A stretch of DNA of 64,000 nt from Bradyrhizobium sp. ORS 285 (GCF_900176205.1 NZ_LT859959.1:7305001-7369000), one strand, 5' to 3'. Positions 32,088-40,930 are shown, counted from the stretch's first letter. Notes: generated by a model from the letters alone, not told the origin. Made by a program: numbers and translations.

Positions 32088-33839
32088 ATGACCCTCTTCA
32101 CGATTGATCGACGACGGCTCCTCGCGGGGGCCATGCTGTTGCTGGCCGGCTGCTGGCCGGCGCATGCGCTGGATCCGCAGGCGATCGAGATTCCCCAGCC
32201 GCCGAACGTCGCTGCACCTGCGCAGGCGCCGGCGCATGGCATGGTGGTGGCGCAGGAGCGCATCGCGGCCGAGGTCGGCCAGCGCGTGCTCGCGCTCGGC
32301 GGCAACGCGGTCGATGCCGCGGTTGCCACCGGCTTTGCGATGGCCGTGACCTATCCTGTCGCCGGGAACATCGGCGGTGGCGGCTTCATGGTCATCCACC
32401 TTGCCAAGACCAACGAGGACGTCGCGATCGACTATCGCGAGACCGGCCCCGCGGCGATGACGCGCGACATCTTCCTTGGCGCCGACGGCAAGCCTGACAA
32501 CGCAAAGTCGCGCGATTCGGCGCTTTCGATCGGCGTCCCCGGTTCCGTAGCCGGCCTCGCACTGGCGCTGCAGAAATACGGCTCGGGCAAGTTCACGCTG
32601 GCGCAGCTCGTGTCGCCGTCGATCGTGTTGGCGCGCGACGGCATTCCGGTCGCCGACGATGTCGCGGTCACGCTGCCGATGATGGCGCCGCGGCTGGCAA
32701 AATGGCCGTCCTCGGCCGCGATCTTCATCCGCCCCGACGGCACCGTGCTGAAGGAGGGTGACCGGCTGGTGCAGCGCGATCTCGCGGCGACGCTCACCGC
32801 GATTGCCGAGCAGGGGCCACGCGGCTTCTACGAGGGCGCGGTCGCCGAGAAGCTCGCCAAGGCGATCCAGGCCGCCGGCGGCATCATGACGTCAGAGGAT
32901 CTCAAATCCTATCAGCCAGTGCAGCGCGTGCCGGTGCGCGGCACCTATCGCGGCTACGATATCGTCTCGATGCCGCTGCCGTCCTCCGGCGGCACCGTGC
33001 TGGTCGAGATGCTGAACATTCTCGAGGGCTTCAAGCTCGCCGAGCTGAAACCGGGCTCGCCGGCCTCGCTGCATCTGCTGATCGAGGCGATGAAGCGCGC
33101 TTACGCCGACCGCGCGCGCTATCTCGGCGATCCCGCCTTCGTCGATGCGCCGGTGCGCGCGATGTTGTCGAAGGACTATGCGGCCGAGCAGCGCGCCAGC
33201 ATCGATCCCGCGCGCGCCACCAGCGCCGGCGACGTGCTCAACACCAAGCCGCTGCGCGAGGGCAGCAACACCACGCATTTCTCGGTGGTCGACAATGACG
33301 GCAACGCCGTCAGCAACACCTACACGCTGAACTTCCCCTATGGCGTCGGGCTGATCGCGGAAGGGACCGGCGTGCTACTCAACAATGAGCTCGATGATTT
33401 CACCGCGGCGCCCGGCGCCTCCAATGCGTTCGGCCTGGTCGGCTTCGAGGCCAATTTGCCGGGGCCCGGCAAGCGTCCGTTGTCGTCGATGTCGCCGACC
33501 ATCGTGCTGAAGGACGGCAAGCCGGTGCTGGTCACGGGCTCGCCCGGCGGCAGCCGCATCATCTCGACCGTCCTGCAGGTCATCGTGAACGTGCTCGACT
33601 ACCAGATGGACGTGCGCCAGGCCGTCACCGCGCCGCGACTGCACCATCAGTGGATGCCGGACGAAGTCCGGGTCGAGAAGGGCTTCTCCGACGCCGTGCT
33701 CGCAGATCTGCGCGCACGCGGCCACAAGATCGAGGAGCCGATGGGACGGACCTCCGCCAACTCGATCCTGGTGACGACAGACGGCCTGGTCGGCGCGCCC
33801 GATCCGCGCAGCAAGGGGGCAACCGCCGCCGGGCGGTAA
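32088..33839 (+). CDS. ggt: Gamma-glutamyltransferase
   Basis: Periplasmic N-terminal-nucleophile hydrolase that cleaves gamma-glutamyl bonds, for example of glutathione. 583 residues. The signal peptide RRRLLAGAMLLLAGCWPAHA has both a twin-arginine-like RRR and an AGC lipobox-like site. The proenzyme should cleave itself before the Thr of GSNTTHFSVVDNDGNAVS (near residue 394). The Gly-rich PLSSMSPTIVL and GSPGGSRIIS stretches in the small subunit are conserved. No strong ribosome site is visible before ATG 32088. It is divergent from the Atg22-like permease. Confidence 0.95.
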   Translation: MTLFTIDRRRLLAGAMLLLAGCWPAHALDPQAIEIPQPPNVAAPAQAPAHGMVVAQERIAAEVGQRVLALGGNAVDAAVATGFAMAVTYPVAGNIGGGGFMVIHLAKTNEDVAIDYRETGPAAMTRDIFLGADGKPDNAKSRDSALSIGVPGSVAGLALALQKYGSGKFTLAQLVSPSIVLARDGIPVADDVAVTLPMMAPRLAKWPSSAAIFIRPDGTVLKEGDRLVQRDLAATLTAIAEQGPRGFYEGAVAEKLAKAIQAAGGIMTSEDLKSYQPVQRVPVRGTYRGYDIVSMPLPSSGGTVLVEMLNILEGFKLAELKPGSPASLHLLIEAMKRAYADRARYLGDPAFVDAPVRAMLSKDYAAEQRASIDPARATSAGDVLNTKPLREGSNTTHFSVVDNDGNAVSNTYTLNFPYGVGLIAEGTGVLLNNELDDFTAAPGASNAFGLVGFEANLPGPGKRPLSSMSPTIVLKDGKPVLVTGSPGGSRIISTVLQVIVNVLDYQMDVRQAVTAPRLHHQWMPDEVRVEKGFSDAVLADLRARGHKIEEPMGRTSANSILVTTDGLVGAPDPRSKGATAAGR

Positions 33840-33990
33840 GTCCGGTCGCTGCGTGCGGCTGCCTGGTTCCTCGCCCACAGGACGATTTGCCGCCGTCGCC
33901 CGGACGCATTCCATCGCCTCCGTCCGTTGGCGAGGTGCCTGAGCCGGGTTAGAACAGGTCCAGGGCGCGGCGTCGCTCGCCCATGAGACG

Positions 33991-35412
33991 ATGTCAGGCG
34001 TTCTGGTGAACTTGCGCAGATTTTCGGTCGGGCTTTTGGTGTTCGCGGGTCTGCTGGTGGCGGGGTGGCTCACCTATCGACCCGATCGCGCGCTGCGCGC
34101 CGCCACGACCGCCGTCGCCGAGATGATCTGCGCCAAAACCTTCGTCTCCGGCCTGGACCCGCAGACCACCTTTGCCGAGACCATGGAGCGGCCCGGCCTG
34201 CGGCGGTTGCGCGCCGTCATGCGCTACAGGGTCGAGCCCGAGATGCGGGCCGTTGACGCCTCGCTGCTCGGCCTGCATGCGAGCCGCGCGTCCTACCATG
34301 ACGGCCTCGGCTGCGTGTCGCTGCAGGGCCAGAAGCCGCCCTACGTGCCGCACAGCGACATCAACGCGCTGCGCGCCGCCGGCCTCGCGCCCGCCCTCCC
34401 CGATTTCGCCGATGTAAACCCGGTCGAGCCGGCCAATCCAGCTCTCAAGGCGGCGCTCGACCACGCGTTCGAGGAGCCCGCCGGTCCGCCGCTCCGGCGC
34501 ACCAAGGCCGTCGTCGTCATCAAGGACGGCCGGCTGATCGCGGAGCGCTATGCGCCGGGCATCAGCGTCGAGACGCCGCTGATGGGTTTCTCGATGACCA
34601 AGACGGTCACCAATGCGCTGCTCGGCATTCTCACCCGGCAGGGCAAGCTCAGCCCATCGATCCCGGCGCCGGTCGCGGAATGGCAGGGCTCCTCGGACGG
34701 CCGGCGCGAGATCACCATCGAGCAGCTGATGCGCATGACATCGGGGCTGGCGCTGGACGAGACCAATTCGGGCTTCGATGCGTCGAGCCAGATGGCGATC
34801 CACCGCGACATGGCGGCCTTCGCCGTCCATGCGCCCCTGATCTCTCCGCCCGGACAGCGCTGGGCCTATTCGAGCGCGTCGACGCAGATTCTGGCCCGGA
34901 TCATCCGCGATGCCGCGGGAGGTCCGGAGCAGACCATCGAGCTCGCCTGGCGCGAGCTGTTCAACCCGCTCGGCATGCGCAGCGCGACGCTGCAATATGA
35001 CGGCACCGGCACGATGCAGGGCCACGCCAACATGCTGGCAAGCGCGCGTGACTGGGCAAGGCTTGGGCTGCTCTATCTCGGCGACGGCGTCGTCGGCGAC
35101 CGGCGCATCCTGCCCGACGGCTGGGTGGCAATGTCGGCGACCGCAACCCTCGACACCGATTATGGCGCAGGTCTTTGGACCAATCGCAGCCCGCATGTTC
35201 ATGCGCAGGGACGTGCCCGCGCCGGCATCCCTGCCGATGCGTTCTTCGCGTTCGGGCTGCTCGGCCAGCGCATCGTGATGATGCCGAGCCAGCACATGGT
35301 GGTGGTCCGGCTTGGCGACTCCATCGATGCCGATGGCGACATCAAGGGCGTGGCCCGGCTGGTCCGCGAGGTGATCGCCGCGACCGAGACGCCCGCCACG
35401 GCAGCGAAGTAG
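33991..35412 (+). CDS. Membrane-anchored serine hydrolase (class C beta-lactamase fold)
   Basis: 473-residue protein of the beta-lactamase/transpeptidase-like family. An N-terminal membrane segment (FSVGLLVFAGLLVAGWLTY, about 10-28) anchors it facing the periplasm. The active-site SxxK is SMTK (about residue 204) and the Tyr motif is YSS (about 291). The third motif is unclear. SGLALDETNSGFD and ANMLASARDWARLGLLYL are typical of the EstB/6-aminohexanoate-dimer-hydrolase branch. Likely an esterase or peptide hydrolase rather than a resistance enzyme. It ends 4 bases before the convergent GST gene. Confidence 0.88.
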   Translation: MSGVLVNLRRFSVGLLVFAGLLVAGWLTYRPDRALRAATTAVAEMICAKTFVSGLDPQTTFAETMERPGLRRLRAVMRYRVEPEMRAVDASLLGLHASRASYHDGLGCVSLQGQKPPYVPHSDINALRAAGLAPALPDFADVNPVEPANPALKAALDHAFEEPAGPPLRRTKAVVVIKDGRLIAERYAPGISVETPLMGFSMTKTVTNALLGILTRQGKLSPSIPAPVAEWQGSSDGRREITIEQLMRMTSGLALDETNSGFDASSQMAIHRDMAAFAVHAPLISPPGQRWAYSSASTQILARIIRDAAGGPEQTIELAWRELFNPLGMRSATLQYDGTGTMQGHANMLASARDWARLGLLYLGDGVVGDRRILPDGWVAMSATATLDTDYGAGLWTNRSPHVHAQGRARAGIPADAFFAFGLLGQRIVMMPSQHMVVVRLGDSIDADGDIKGVARLVREVIAATETPATAAK

Positions 35413-35416
35413 ATCC

Positions 35417-36082
35417 TCAGCGGCCGATCTCGTACGGCCCGCCCTTCTCCAGCGCGATCTTGTAGGCCGGCCGGGCCTCAATGCGGGCAAGCCAGTCCAT
35501 CGCGCGCGGATGGCCCTGCTCCAGCCCGCCGCGCGCGGCGGCGGCCTGCAGCGGGAAGCTCATCTGGATGTCGGCGGCGGTGAACTCATTGCCGGCGAAC
35601 CAGTCGCTCGTCTGCAGTTCGCTCTCCCAGAACGCCATGTGCTGCTTCAGCTGAGGATTGACCAAGGTGGTCAGCGCCTGGCTGGACACCTTGCGCACGA
35701 TCGGCCGCAGCAGTGCCGGCGCCCGCTTCGGCATGATGTTGAACAGCAGCTTCAAGAGCAGCAGCGGCATCGCCGAGCCCTCGGCGTAATGCAACCAATA
35801 CGAATAGCGCAGCCGCTCCGGCGTCTTCGGCGGCGGGATCAGCCTTCCATTGCCGTAGGTCTCGACCAGATATTCGACGATGGCGCCGGATTCCGCGACC
35901 GTGTTGCCATTGTCCGTGATGACGGGGGACTTGCCGAGCGGATGGATCGCCCGCAGCTCCTTCGGCGCGCGCATGTCGGGCTGGCGCTCGTAACGGATGA
36001 TCTCATAGGGGACGCCGAGCTCCTCGAGCAGCCAGAGCACGCGTTGCGAACGGGAATTGTTGAGGTGGTGAACGGTGAGCAT
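35417..36082 (-). CDS. Glutathione S-transferase
   Basis: 221-residue cytosolic GST. The N-terminal thioredoxin-like domain (LTVHHLNNSRSQRVLWLLEELGVPYEI) has the Ser of NSRSQR as likely glutathione-activating residue; HPLGKSPVITDNG and ESGAIVEYLVETYG form the G site. The helical C-terminal domain includes NEFTAADIQMSFPLQ. I start at ATG 36082, since the frame upstream to 36187 is promoter DNA. It is divergent from the DUF2239 gene, and the shared 170-base region carries a candidate operator, so the two are probably co-regulated. Confidence 0.92.
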   Translation of the reverse strand: MLTVHHLNNSRSQRVLWLLEELGVPYEIIRYERQPDMRAPKELRAIHPLGKSPVITDNGNTVAESGAIVEYLVETYGNGRLIPPPKTPERLRYSYWLHYAEGSAMPLLLLKLLFNIMPKRAPALLRPIVRKVSSQALTTLVNPQLKQHMAFWESELQTSDWFAGNEFTAADIQMSFPLQAAAARGGLEQGHPRAMDWLARIEARPAYKIALEKGGPYEIGR

Positions 36083-36181
36083 GACGTCCCCGAAAAAGGC
36101 GGATCGAGTGGCGGGCGCTGTTCCGTAGCAGGACAGAACGGGTTCGGCGAGGCGCCGGACCGCGCCGAATGATGTCGAAAT

Positions 36182-36228
36182 ATTCACCCGGGTAATATTG
36201 ACATTTATTTTTATCCGGGTCTTATTGT
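36182..36228 (+). promoter_or_regulatory. Candidate promoter and operator between GST and DUF2239 genes
   Basis: AT-rich sequence in a GC-rich context. TTGACA at 36198-36203 and TTATTG at 36222-36227 (18-base spacer) fit a sigma-70 promoter reading toward DUF2239. The motif CCGGGT occurs twice, within ACCCGGGTAATATTG (36187-36201) and ATCCGGGTCTTATTG (36213-36227), 27 bases apart; the left one is the palindrome ACCCGGGT. The second copy lies inside the spacer and -10 region, as expected for a repressor site. The regulator is not encoded next to it. Confidence 0.5.
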
Positions 36229-36252
36229 GCCCTCACGACAGGATTGATGGAC

Positions 36253-36825
36253 ATGGATACCTACACCGCCTTTGCCGGCCATGATCGCATCGCCGCGGGG
36301 CCGCTGCCGAAGGTGGCGCTGGCGCTGAAGCACGCGCCGGCGAGCCCGGCGCCAGTGATCATCTTCAGCGACCGCACGGGGCGACCGATCGACCTCGATC
36401 TGCGCGGCAGCGACCGGGAGATTCTGGCGAGGCTTGCTGGCGGCCCCGCGATGCCGGCCGAGCCCGCGCCGAGCGAGCCTCGCGGGCGCGGACGGCCCCG
36501 CCTCGGCGTCGTGGCCCGCGAGGTGACCTTGCTGCCGGAACATTGGGAATGGCTGGGCGCGCAGCCCGGCGGCGCCTCGGTCGCGCTGCGCAAGCTCGTC
36601 CACGAGGCTCGCCGCGCCAGCGGCGACAAGGACCGCGCCCGCGAGGCGCGCGATGCCGCCTATCATTTCATGTCGACGATGGCCGGCAACCTGACGAATT
36701 TCGAGGAGGCGGCGCGGGCGCTGTTCGCGGACGATCTCAATCGCGTCACGTCTTTGATCGTAGACTGGCCCGCCGACATCCGCGACCATGTGATGGCGCT
36801 CGCTTTTCGCCATCGCGCCGATTGA
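36253..36825 (+). CDS. DUF2239 family protein
   Basis: 190-residue protein of the uncharacterised DUF2239 family. An N-terminal TYTAFAGHDRIAAG domain, DRTGRPIDLDLRG, then PRGRGRPRLGVVAREVTLL around residues 79-98 and HWEWLGAQPGGASVALRKLV. GRGRPR matches the core of an AT-hook, and the segment that follows looks like a ribbon-helix-helix or similar small DNA-binding part, so a DNA-linked role is possible. Starts at 36244 (TTG), 36247 and 36253 (ATG) all lie close together; AGGA at 36240 is best spaced for 36253. Divergent from GST, followed by a terminator-like hairpin. Confidence 0.87.
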   Translation: MDTYTAFAGHDRIAAGPLPKVALALKHAPASPAPVIIFSDRTGRPIDLDLRGSDREILARLAGGPAMPAEPAPSEPRGRGRPRLGVVAREVTLLPEHWEWLGAQPGGASVALRKLVHEARRASGDKDRAREARDAAYHFMSTMAGNLTNFEEAARALFADDLNRVTSLIVDWPADIRDHVMALAFRHRAD

Positions 36826-36847
36826 GATCTGTCCTATTCGACACGCC

Positions 36848-36878
36848 AACGAGAGCGCCGATCGGTCCCGCTCTCGTT
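36848..36878 (+). terminator. Terminator-like hairpin after DUF2239 gene
   Basis: AACGAGAGCG and CGCTCTCGTT form a perfect 10-bp stem with an 11-base loop, 22 bases after the DUF2239 stop codon. The T tract behind it is short (TTTCAGTT), so termination may be weak. Confidence 0.6.
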
Positions 36879-36938
36879 TCAGTTCATTCCAACGCGAGCC
36901 GCAGCTCAACCTGAGCGCGGCCGACGGATTTATTTGTC

Positions 36939-38285
36939 GTGACAACGCCCGCTCCGCTCCGAAAGCCATTCCTGATGTTTCTCGCGCCGATGATGCTGAG
37001 CAACATCCTGCAATCGCTCTTCGGCACCATCAACAACGTCTATCTCGGCCAGATGATCGGCGTCGACGCGCTCGCCGCGGTGTCGGTGTTCTTTCCGGCG
37101 ATGTTCTTCTTCGTTGCCTTCGTGATGGGGCTCGGCTCGGGCGCGAGCGTGCTGATCGGCCAGGCCTGGGGCGCGAAGGAGCCCGGCAAGGTGAAGGCGA
37201 TCGCCGGTACGACGTTGACCATCACCTTGATGCTTGCGTTCCTGATCGCGCTCGGCGGTCTCTACAGCCGCGAACTGCTGACCGCGCTCGCAACGCCCGC
37301 GAACATCCTCGATGCGGCATCTAGCTACGCCCGCATCATGATGCTGACGATGCCGCTGACCTTCGCCTACATCATGCTGTCGTCGCAGATGCGCGCCGTC
37401 GGCGACACCGTGACGCCGCTCGCCGCGCTGGCTGCATCGACGGTACTCGGACTGGTGCTGACGCCGATGTTCATCCGCGGCTGGCTCGGCGTGCCCGAGC
37501 TCGGCGTCGCCAGCGCCGCGTGGGCATCGGCGATTTCGACCCTGATCACGCTGACATCGCTGCACCTCTATCTGCGCCGGCGCAAGCATCCGCTAGCGAT
37601 CGATATGGCGTTTCTCAGGGGCATGCGGCCCGACCCGACGCTGTTGCGCGTCGTGCTGCGGCTCGGCATTCCCGCAGCGATCGGCATGATCGTGATGTCG
37701 CTTGCCGAGATGGTGCTGATCGGGTTGGTCAACGGCTTCGGCTCGGATGCGACCGCGGCCTATGGCGCGGTCAACCAGGTGCTCGGCTATGTGCAGTTTC
37801 CGGCACTCTCGATCGCGATCTCGGTGTCGATCTTCGGCGCGCAGGCGATCGGCCGCGGCAATGCCGAGCACATCGGCCGCATCGTCCGCACCGGGATCGA
37901 GATGAACGTCGTGCTGACCGGCGGCCTGGTGGCGATCGGCTATCTGTTCTCGCGGACATTGATGGGTTTCTTCATCACCGATCCCGCCGTCATCGAGGTG
38001 GCACAGCGCTCGCTGCACATCGTGCTGTGGAGCTCGGTGCTGTTCGGCATGTCCACGACGTTCTCGGCGGCCATGCGCGCCTCCGGCACGGTGTGGATGC
38101 CGCTGGCGATCTCGGCGTTCTGCATCGCCGTGATCGAGGTGCCCGCGGCGACCTGGCTCAGCCGCAGCATCGGGCTCGACGGCGTCTGGTGGGCCTATCC
38201 GATCACGTTCACGGCCATGGCGCCGCTGCAGATGAGCTTCTATCTCCTGGTCTGGCGCAAGCGCACGGTGCAAAGGATGATCTGA
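36939..38285 (+). CDS. MATE family efflux transporter
   Basis: 448-residue, 12-helix multidrug/toxin extrusion (MatE) protein of the inner membrane, which uses an Na+ or H+ gradient to expel organic cations or other compounds. Two MatE repeats are visible: FLAPMMLSNILQSLFGTINNVYLGQMIG at the start and GIPAAIGMIVMSLAEMVLIGLVNGFG at about residue 243. FVMGLGSGASVLIGQAWGAKE is the usual loop. Start is GTG 36939 with only a weak GGA about 10 bases before it. It is followed by the isomerase gene after about 107 bases. Confidence 0.93.
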   Translation: MTTPAPLRKPFLMFLAPMMLSNILQSLFGTINNVYLGQMIGVDALAAVSVFFPAMFFFVAFVMGLGSGASVLIGQAWGAKEPGKVKAIAGTTLTITLMLAFLIALGGLYSRELLTALATPANILDAASSYARIMMLTMPLTFAYIMLSSQMRAVGDTVTPLAALAASTVLGLVLTPMFIRGWLGVPELGVASAAWASAISTLITLTSLHLYLRRRKHPLAIDMAFLRGMRPDPTLLRVVLRLGIPAAIGMIVMSLAEMVLIGLVNGFGSDATAAYGAVNQVLGYVQFPALSIAISVSIFGAQAIGRGNAEHIGRIVRTGIEMNVVLTGGLVAIGYLFSRTLMGFFITDPAVIEVAQRSLHIVLWSSVLFGMSTTFSAAMRASGTVWMPLAISAFCIAVIEVPAATWLSRSIGLDGVWWAYPITFTAMAPLQMSFYLLVWRKRTVQRMI

Positions 38286-38392
38286 GACAGGTCGCGCATC
38301 GTCCGCCCGCGCAATATGACGATCATCATAAAGCCCTGGACGCCGCGGGCGCCCCGGGCCACAATGCGCAAAACGTTTCGAGGAGACCGCCC

Positions 38393-39001
38393 GTGAGCCG
38401 ACCCGCACCGGAGTTCATGTTCGATTTCGGCAGCCCCAATGCCTTCCTCAGTCATGAGGCAATCCCCGCGATCGAAAAGCGCATCGGCGTGCAGTTCTTC
38501 TACGTGCCGGTGCTGCTCGGCGGCATCTTCAAGGCCACCAACAACAAGTCTCCGGCCGAGTCGCTCGCCGGCATCAAGAACAAGCGCGAGTTCCACGAGG
38601 TCGAGACGCAACGCTTCCTCAAGCGCTTCCATGTGCAGCCCTGGGTCTGGAACCCGCACTTTCCCGTCAACACGCTGAACCTGATGCGCGCCGCGATCGC
38701 CGCCGAGCTCGAAGGCGTGTTCGAGAAATATGTCGACGCAGCGTTTCATCACATGTGGCGCGAGCCGAAGAAGATGGACGATCCCGAGGTGGCGATCGCC
38801 GCGCTGAATTCCTCCGGGCTCGACGGCGCAAAACTGTTCGCGCGCGCCCAGGAGCCGGAGGTCAAGGCGAAGCTAGTCGAGAACACCCAACGCGCGGTCG
38901 AGCGCGGCGCGTTCGGCTCGCCGACCTTCTTCGTCGGCAATGAGATGTTCTTCGGCAAGGAGCAGCTGCGCGACGTCGAGGACTATATTCTCGGCAGGTA
39001 A
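38393..39001 (+). CDS. 2-hydroxychromene-2-carboxylate isomerase-like protein (DsbA/GST-kappa fold)
   Basis: 202-residue thioredoxin-fold protein of the HCCA isomerase group, which in NahD uses glutathione to isomerise an intermediate of naphthalene breakdown. EFMFDFGSPNAFLSHEAIPAIE holds the Ser that activates glutathione; PVLLGGIFKATNNKSP, FPVNTLNLMRA and GAFGSPTFFVGNEMFFGKEQL are family signatures. GTG start 38393 has AGGAG 8 bases upstream. No aromatic-degradation genes are nearby, so another glutathione-dependent isomerisation is as likely. Confidence 0.9.
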   Translation: MSRPAPEFMFDFGSPNAFLSHEAIPAIEKRIGVQFFYVPVLLGGIFKATNNKSPAESLAGIKNKREFHEVETQRFLKRFHVQPWVWNPHFPVNTLNLMRAAIAAELEGVFEKYVDAAFHHMWREPKKMDDPEVAIAALNSSGLDGAKLFARAQEPEVKAKLVENTQRAVERGAFGSPTFFVGNEMFFGKEQLRDVEDYILGR

Positions 39002-39006
39002 GTGCC

Positions 39007-39080
39007 GTCATTGCGAGCGAAGCGGAGCAATCCAGGGCTACGCTCACGACTCTGGATTGCTTCGCTTCGCTCGCAATGAC
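39007..39080. repeat. Inverted repeat, family D
   Basis: GTCATTGCGAGCGAAGCGG pairs with CGCTTCGCTCGCAATGAC, and GCAATCCAG with CTGGATTGC, leaving a short central loop. A second copy lies at 62440-62513. It fills the gap before the SDR gene and could also act as a hairpin after the isomerase gene. Confidence 0.85.
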
Positions 39081-39104
39081 CACGTGGTGAGAACGGAGAC
39101 CAGC

Positions 39105-39842
39105 ATGCAACAGCGCAACGCCACCGTCGCGGTGATCGGCGCGGGCGACTACATCGGCGCCGAGATCGTCAAGAAATTCGCCTCCGAAGGTTTTACGGTG
39201 TTCGCCGGCCGCCGCAATGGCGAAAAGCTCGCGCCCCTGGTGGCGGAGGTCGAGGCCGCCGGCGGACGGATCGTGGCGCGTTCGCTCGATGCCCGAAAGG
39301 AGGAGGAGACCACCACCTTCCTCAACGACGCCGACAAGCATGCCCCGCTGGAGGTCGTGATCTTCAACGTCGGGGCCAACGTCAATTTCCCGATCCTGGA
39401 GACCACCGACCGGGTGTTCCGCAAGGTCTGGGAGATGGCGTGCTGGGCCGGCTTCGTCACCGGGCGCGAGGCCACCCGGCTGATGCTGCCGCGCGGCGGC
39501 GGCAAGATCTTCTTCACCGGCGCCACGGCGTCGCTGCGCGGCGGCTCCGGCTTTGCCGCGTTTGCGTCCGCCAAGTTCGGCCTGCGCGCGGTGGCGCAGT
39601 CGATGGCCCGCGAGCTGATGCCGCAGAACATCCATGTCGCCCATCTCATCATCGATTCCGGCGTCGACACCGCCTGGGTGCGCGAGCGCCGCGCCCAGCT
39701 CTGGGGCCAGGAGGCGCTTGATAATCCCGACCTGCTGATGCCGCCCGCGTCCGTTGCCGGTGCCTATTGGCAGCTCTACCAGCAGCCCAAGAGTGCCTGG
39801 ACCTTCGAGATGGAGATCCGGCCGTTCGGCGAGAAGTGGTGA
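39105..39842 (+). CDS. Atypical short-chain dehydrogenase/reductase
   Basis: 245-residue SDR-fold protein. The nucleotide loop is GAGDYIGAE (about residues 12-20) instead of TGxxxGIG, and AGRRNGEKL after strand 2 suggests NADP preference. FNVGANVNFPI stands for the NNAG motif and TGATASLRGG holds the active-site Ser region. At the catalytic YxxxK position the sequence is FASAK (Phe153, Lys157), so the usual Tyr is missing. Start ATG 39105 has GGAG upstream. This FAAFASAK variant is known in a subset of SDR proteins (from memory), whose activity is uncertain. Together with the isomerase and reductase genes it makes a same-strand group separated by repeats. Confidence 0.88.
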   Translation: MQQRNATVAVIGAGDYIGAEIVKKFASEGFTVFAGRRNGEKLAPLVAEVEAAGGRIVARSLDARKEEETTTFLNDADKHAPLEVVIFNVGANVNFPILETTDRVFRKVWEMACWAGFVTGREATRLMLPRGGGKIFFTGATASLRGGSGFAAFASAKFGLRAVAQSMARELMPQNIHVAHLIIDSGVDTAWVRERRAQLWGQEALDNPDLLMPPASVAGAYWQLYQQPKSAWTFEMEIRPFGEKW

Positions 39843-39844
39843 GG

Positions 39845-39913
39845 GGCGAATGGCGAAGAGGGAGTGGCGAATAGGGAATGGAGCCCATCCCTATTCGCCA
39901 CTCGCCATTCCCT
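39845..39913. repeat. Inverted repeat, family E
   Basis: GCGAATGGCGAAGAGGGAG and CTCGCCATTC together with GGCGAATAGGGAATGG and CCATCCCTATTCGCC form nested inverted arms. The unit lies between the SDR stop and the next ribosome site. Confidence 0.75.
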
Positions 39914-39956
39914 GTTTGCTTCGGCAAGATGCGGCCTCTTTCAAGGAGCCTCACCC

Positions 39957-40880
39957 ATGCGTATTCTCGTCGTCGGCGCCGGCGCGATCGGCGGCTATTT
40001 CGGCGGCCGGCTGCTGCAGTCCGGCGCTGATGTCACCTTCCTGGTCCGCCCCCGGCGCGCCGCCGAGCTCGCCAGTGCCGGCCTCGTCATCCGCAGCCCA
40101 AGCGGCGACGTCACCTTGCCCAATCCGCCGACGGTGCAGGCCGACAGCCTCAAGCAGCACTTCGATGTCGTGCTGCTGAGCTGCAAGGCCTACGATCTCG
40201 ACGACGCGATCAGCTCGTTTGCGCCTGCTGTCGGTCCTGATACCGCGATCATTCCGCTGCTCAACGGCATGAAGCATCTCGACGTGCTCGACGCCAGGTT
40301 CGGCCGCGCGCGGGTGCTCGGCGGCCTCTGCGCCATCGCCGCGACCTTGAACGAGAGCCGCGAGGTCGTGCAGCTGCAGCCGATGCAGTCGCTGAACTTC
40401 GGCGAGCGCGACGGCGGCTCGTCCGATCGCGTCCATGCCATTTTCGAGATCTTCCAGCGCGGCAATTTCAATGCCGCCGCCAGCGACCACATCATGCAGG
40501 ACATGTGGGAGAAGTGGGTGTTCCTGTCGTCGCTGGCCGCGTCCACCACGCTGATGCGCGCGCCGGTCGGCGTCATCCTGACCGCCCCCGGAGGCAAGGA
40601 CTTCCTGCTCGGTATGCTCGACGAATGCAGCGCGGTGGCGGCGGCGGCCGGATATCCGCCGGCGGGCGCCTTCTTCCAGCGTGTCTCCGGCATGATCACC
40701 ACTGAGGGATCACCGATGACCGCCTCGATGTTCCGCGACCTCCGCGCCGGCCTGCCGGTGGAGGCCGATCACGTCATCGGCGATCTCGTCGCCCGCGCCG
40801 ACGCCGCGAAGGTCCCGGTGCCGCGGCTGCGGATTTCGTATACGCAGCTGAAGGTGTACGAGGCGCAGCGGGGGAAGTAG
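39957..40880 (+). CDS. Ketopantoate reductase-like protein (ApbA/PanE family)
   Basis: 307-residue NADPH-dependent 2-dehydropantoate 2-reductase family member. N-terminal Rossmann domain with MRILVVGAGAIGGYFGGRLL and VLLSCKAYDLDDA; C-terminal helical domain with WEKWVFLSSLAASTTLMRAPVG (the catalytic Lys region) and the late GSPMTASMFRDLRAG loop that carries the substrate Ser/Arg. ATG 39957 has AGGAG 8 bases upstream. Several paralogues of this family usually occur per genome, so I do not call it panE; the substrate may be another 2-keto acid. Confidence 0.9.
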   Translation: MRILVVGAGAIGGYFGGRLLQSGADVTFLVRPRRAAELASAGLVIRSPSGDVTLPNPPTVQADSLKQHFDVVLLSCKAYDLDDAISSFAPAVGPDTAIIPLLNGMKHLDVLDARFGRARVLGGLCAIAATLNESREVVQLQPMQSLNFGERDGGSSDRVHAIFEIFQRGNFNAAASDHIMQDMWEKWVFLSSLAASTTLMRAPVGVILTAPGGKDFLLGMLDECSAVAAAAGYPPAGAFFQRVSGMITTEGSPMTASMFRDLRAGLPVEADHVIGDLVARADAAKVPVPRLRISYTQLKVYEAQRGK

Positions 40881-40930
40881 TCGTGGGAGGCAGGTAACTG
40901 CCAGCGAAGTCCATCGATAAGTTCCGCGGT

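Noticed and set aside
36244..36252. Earlier starts (TTG 36244, ATG 36247) for the DUF2239 gene
   Set aside because: Ribosome site AGGA at 36240-36243 is too close to them; ATG 36253 has normal spacing.
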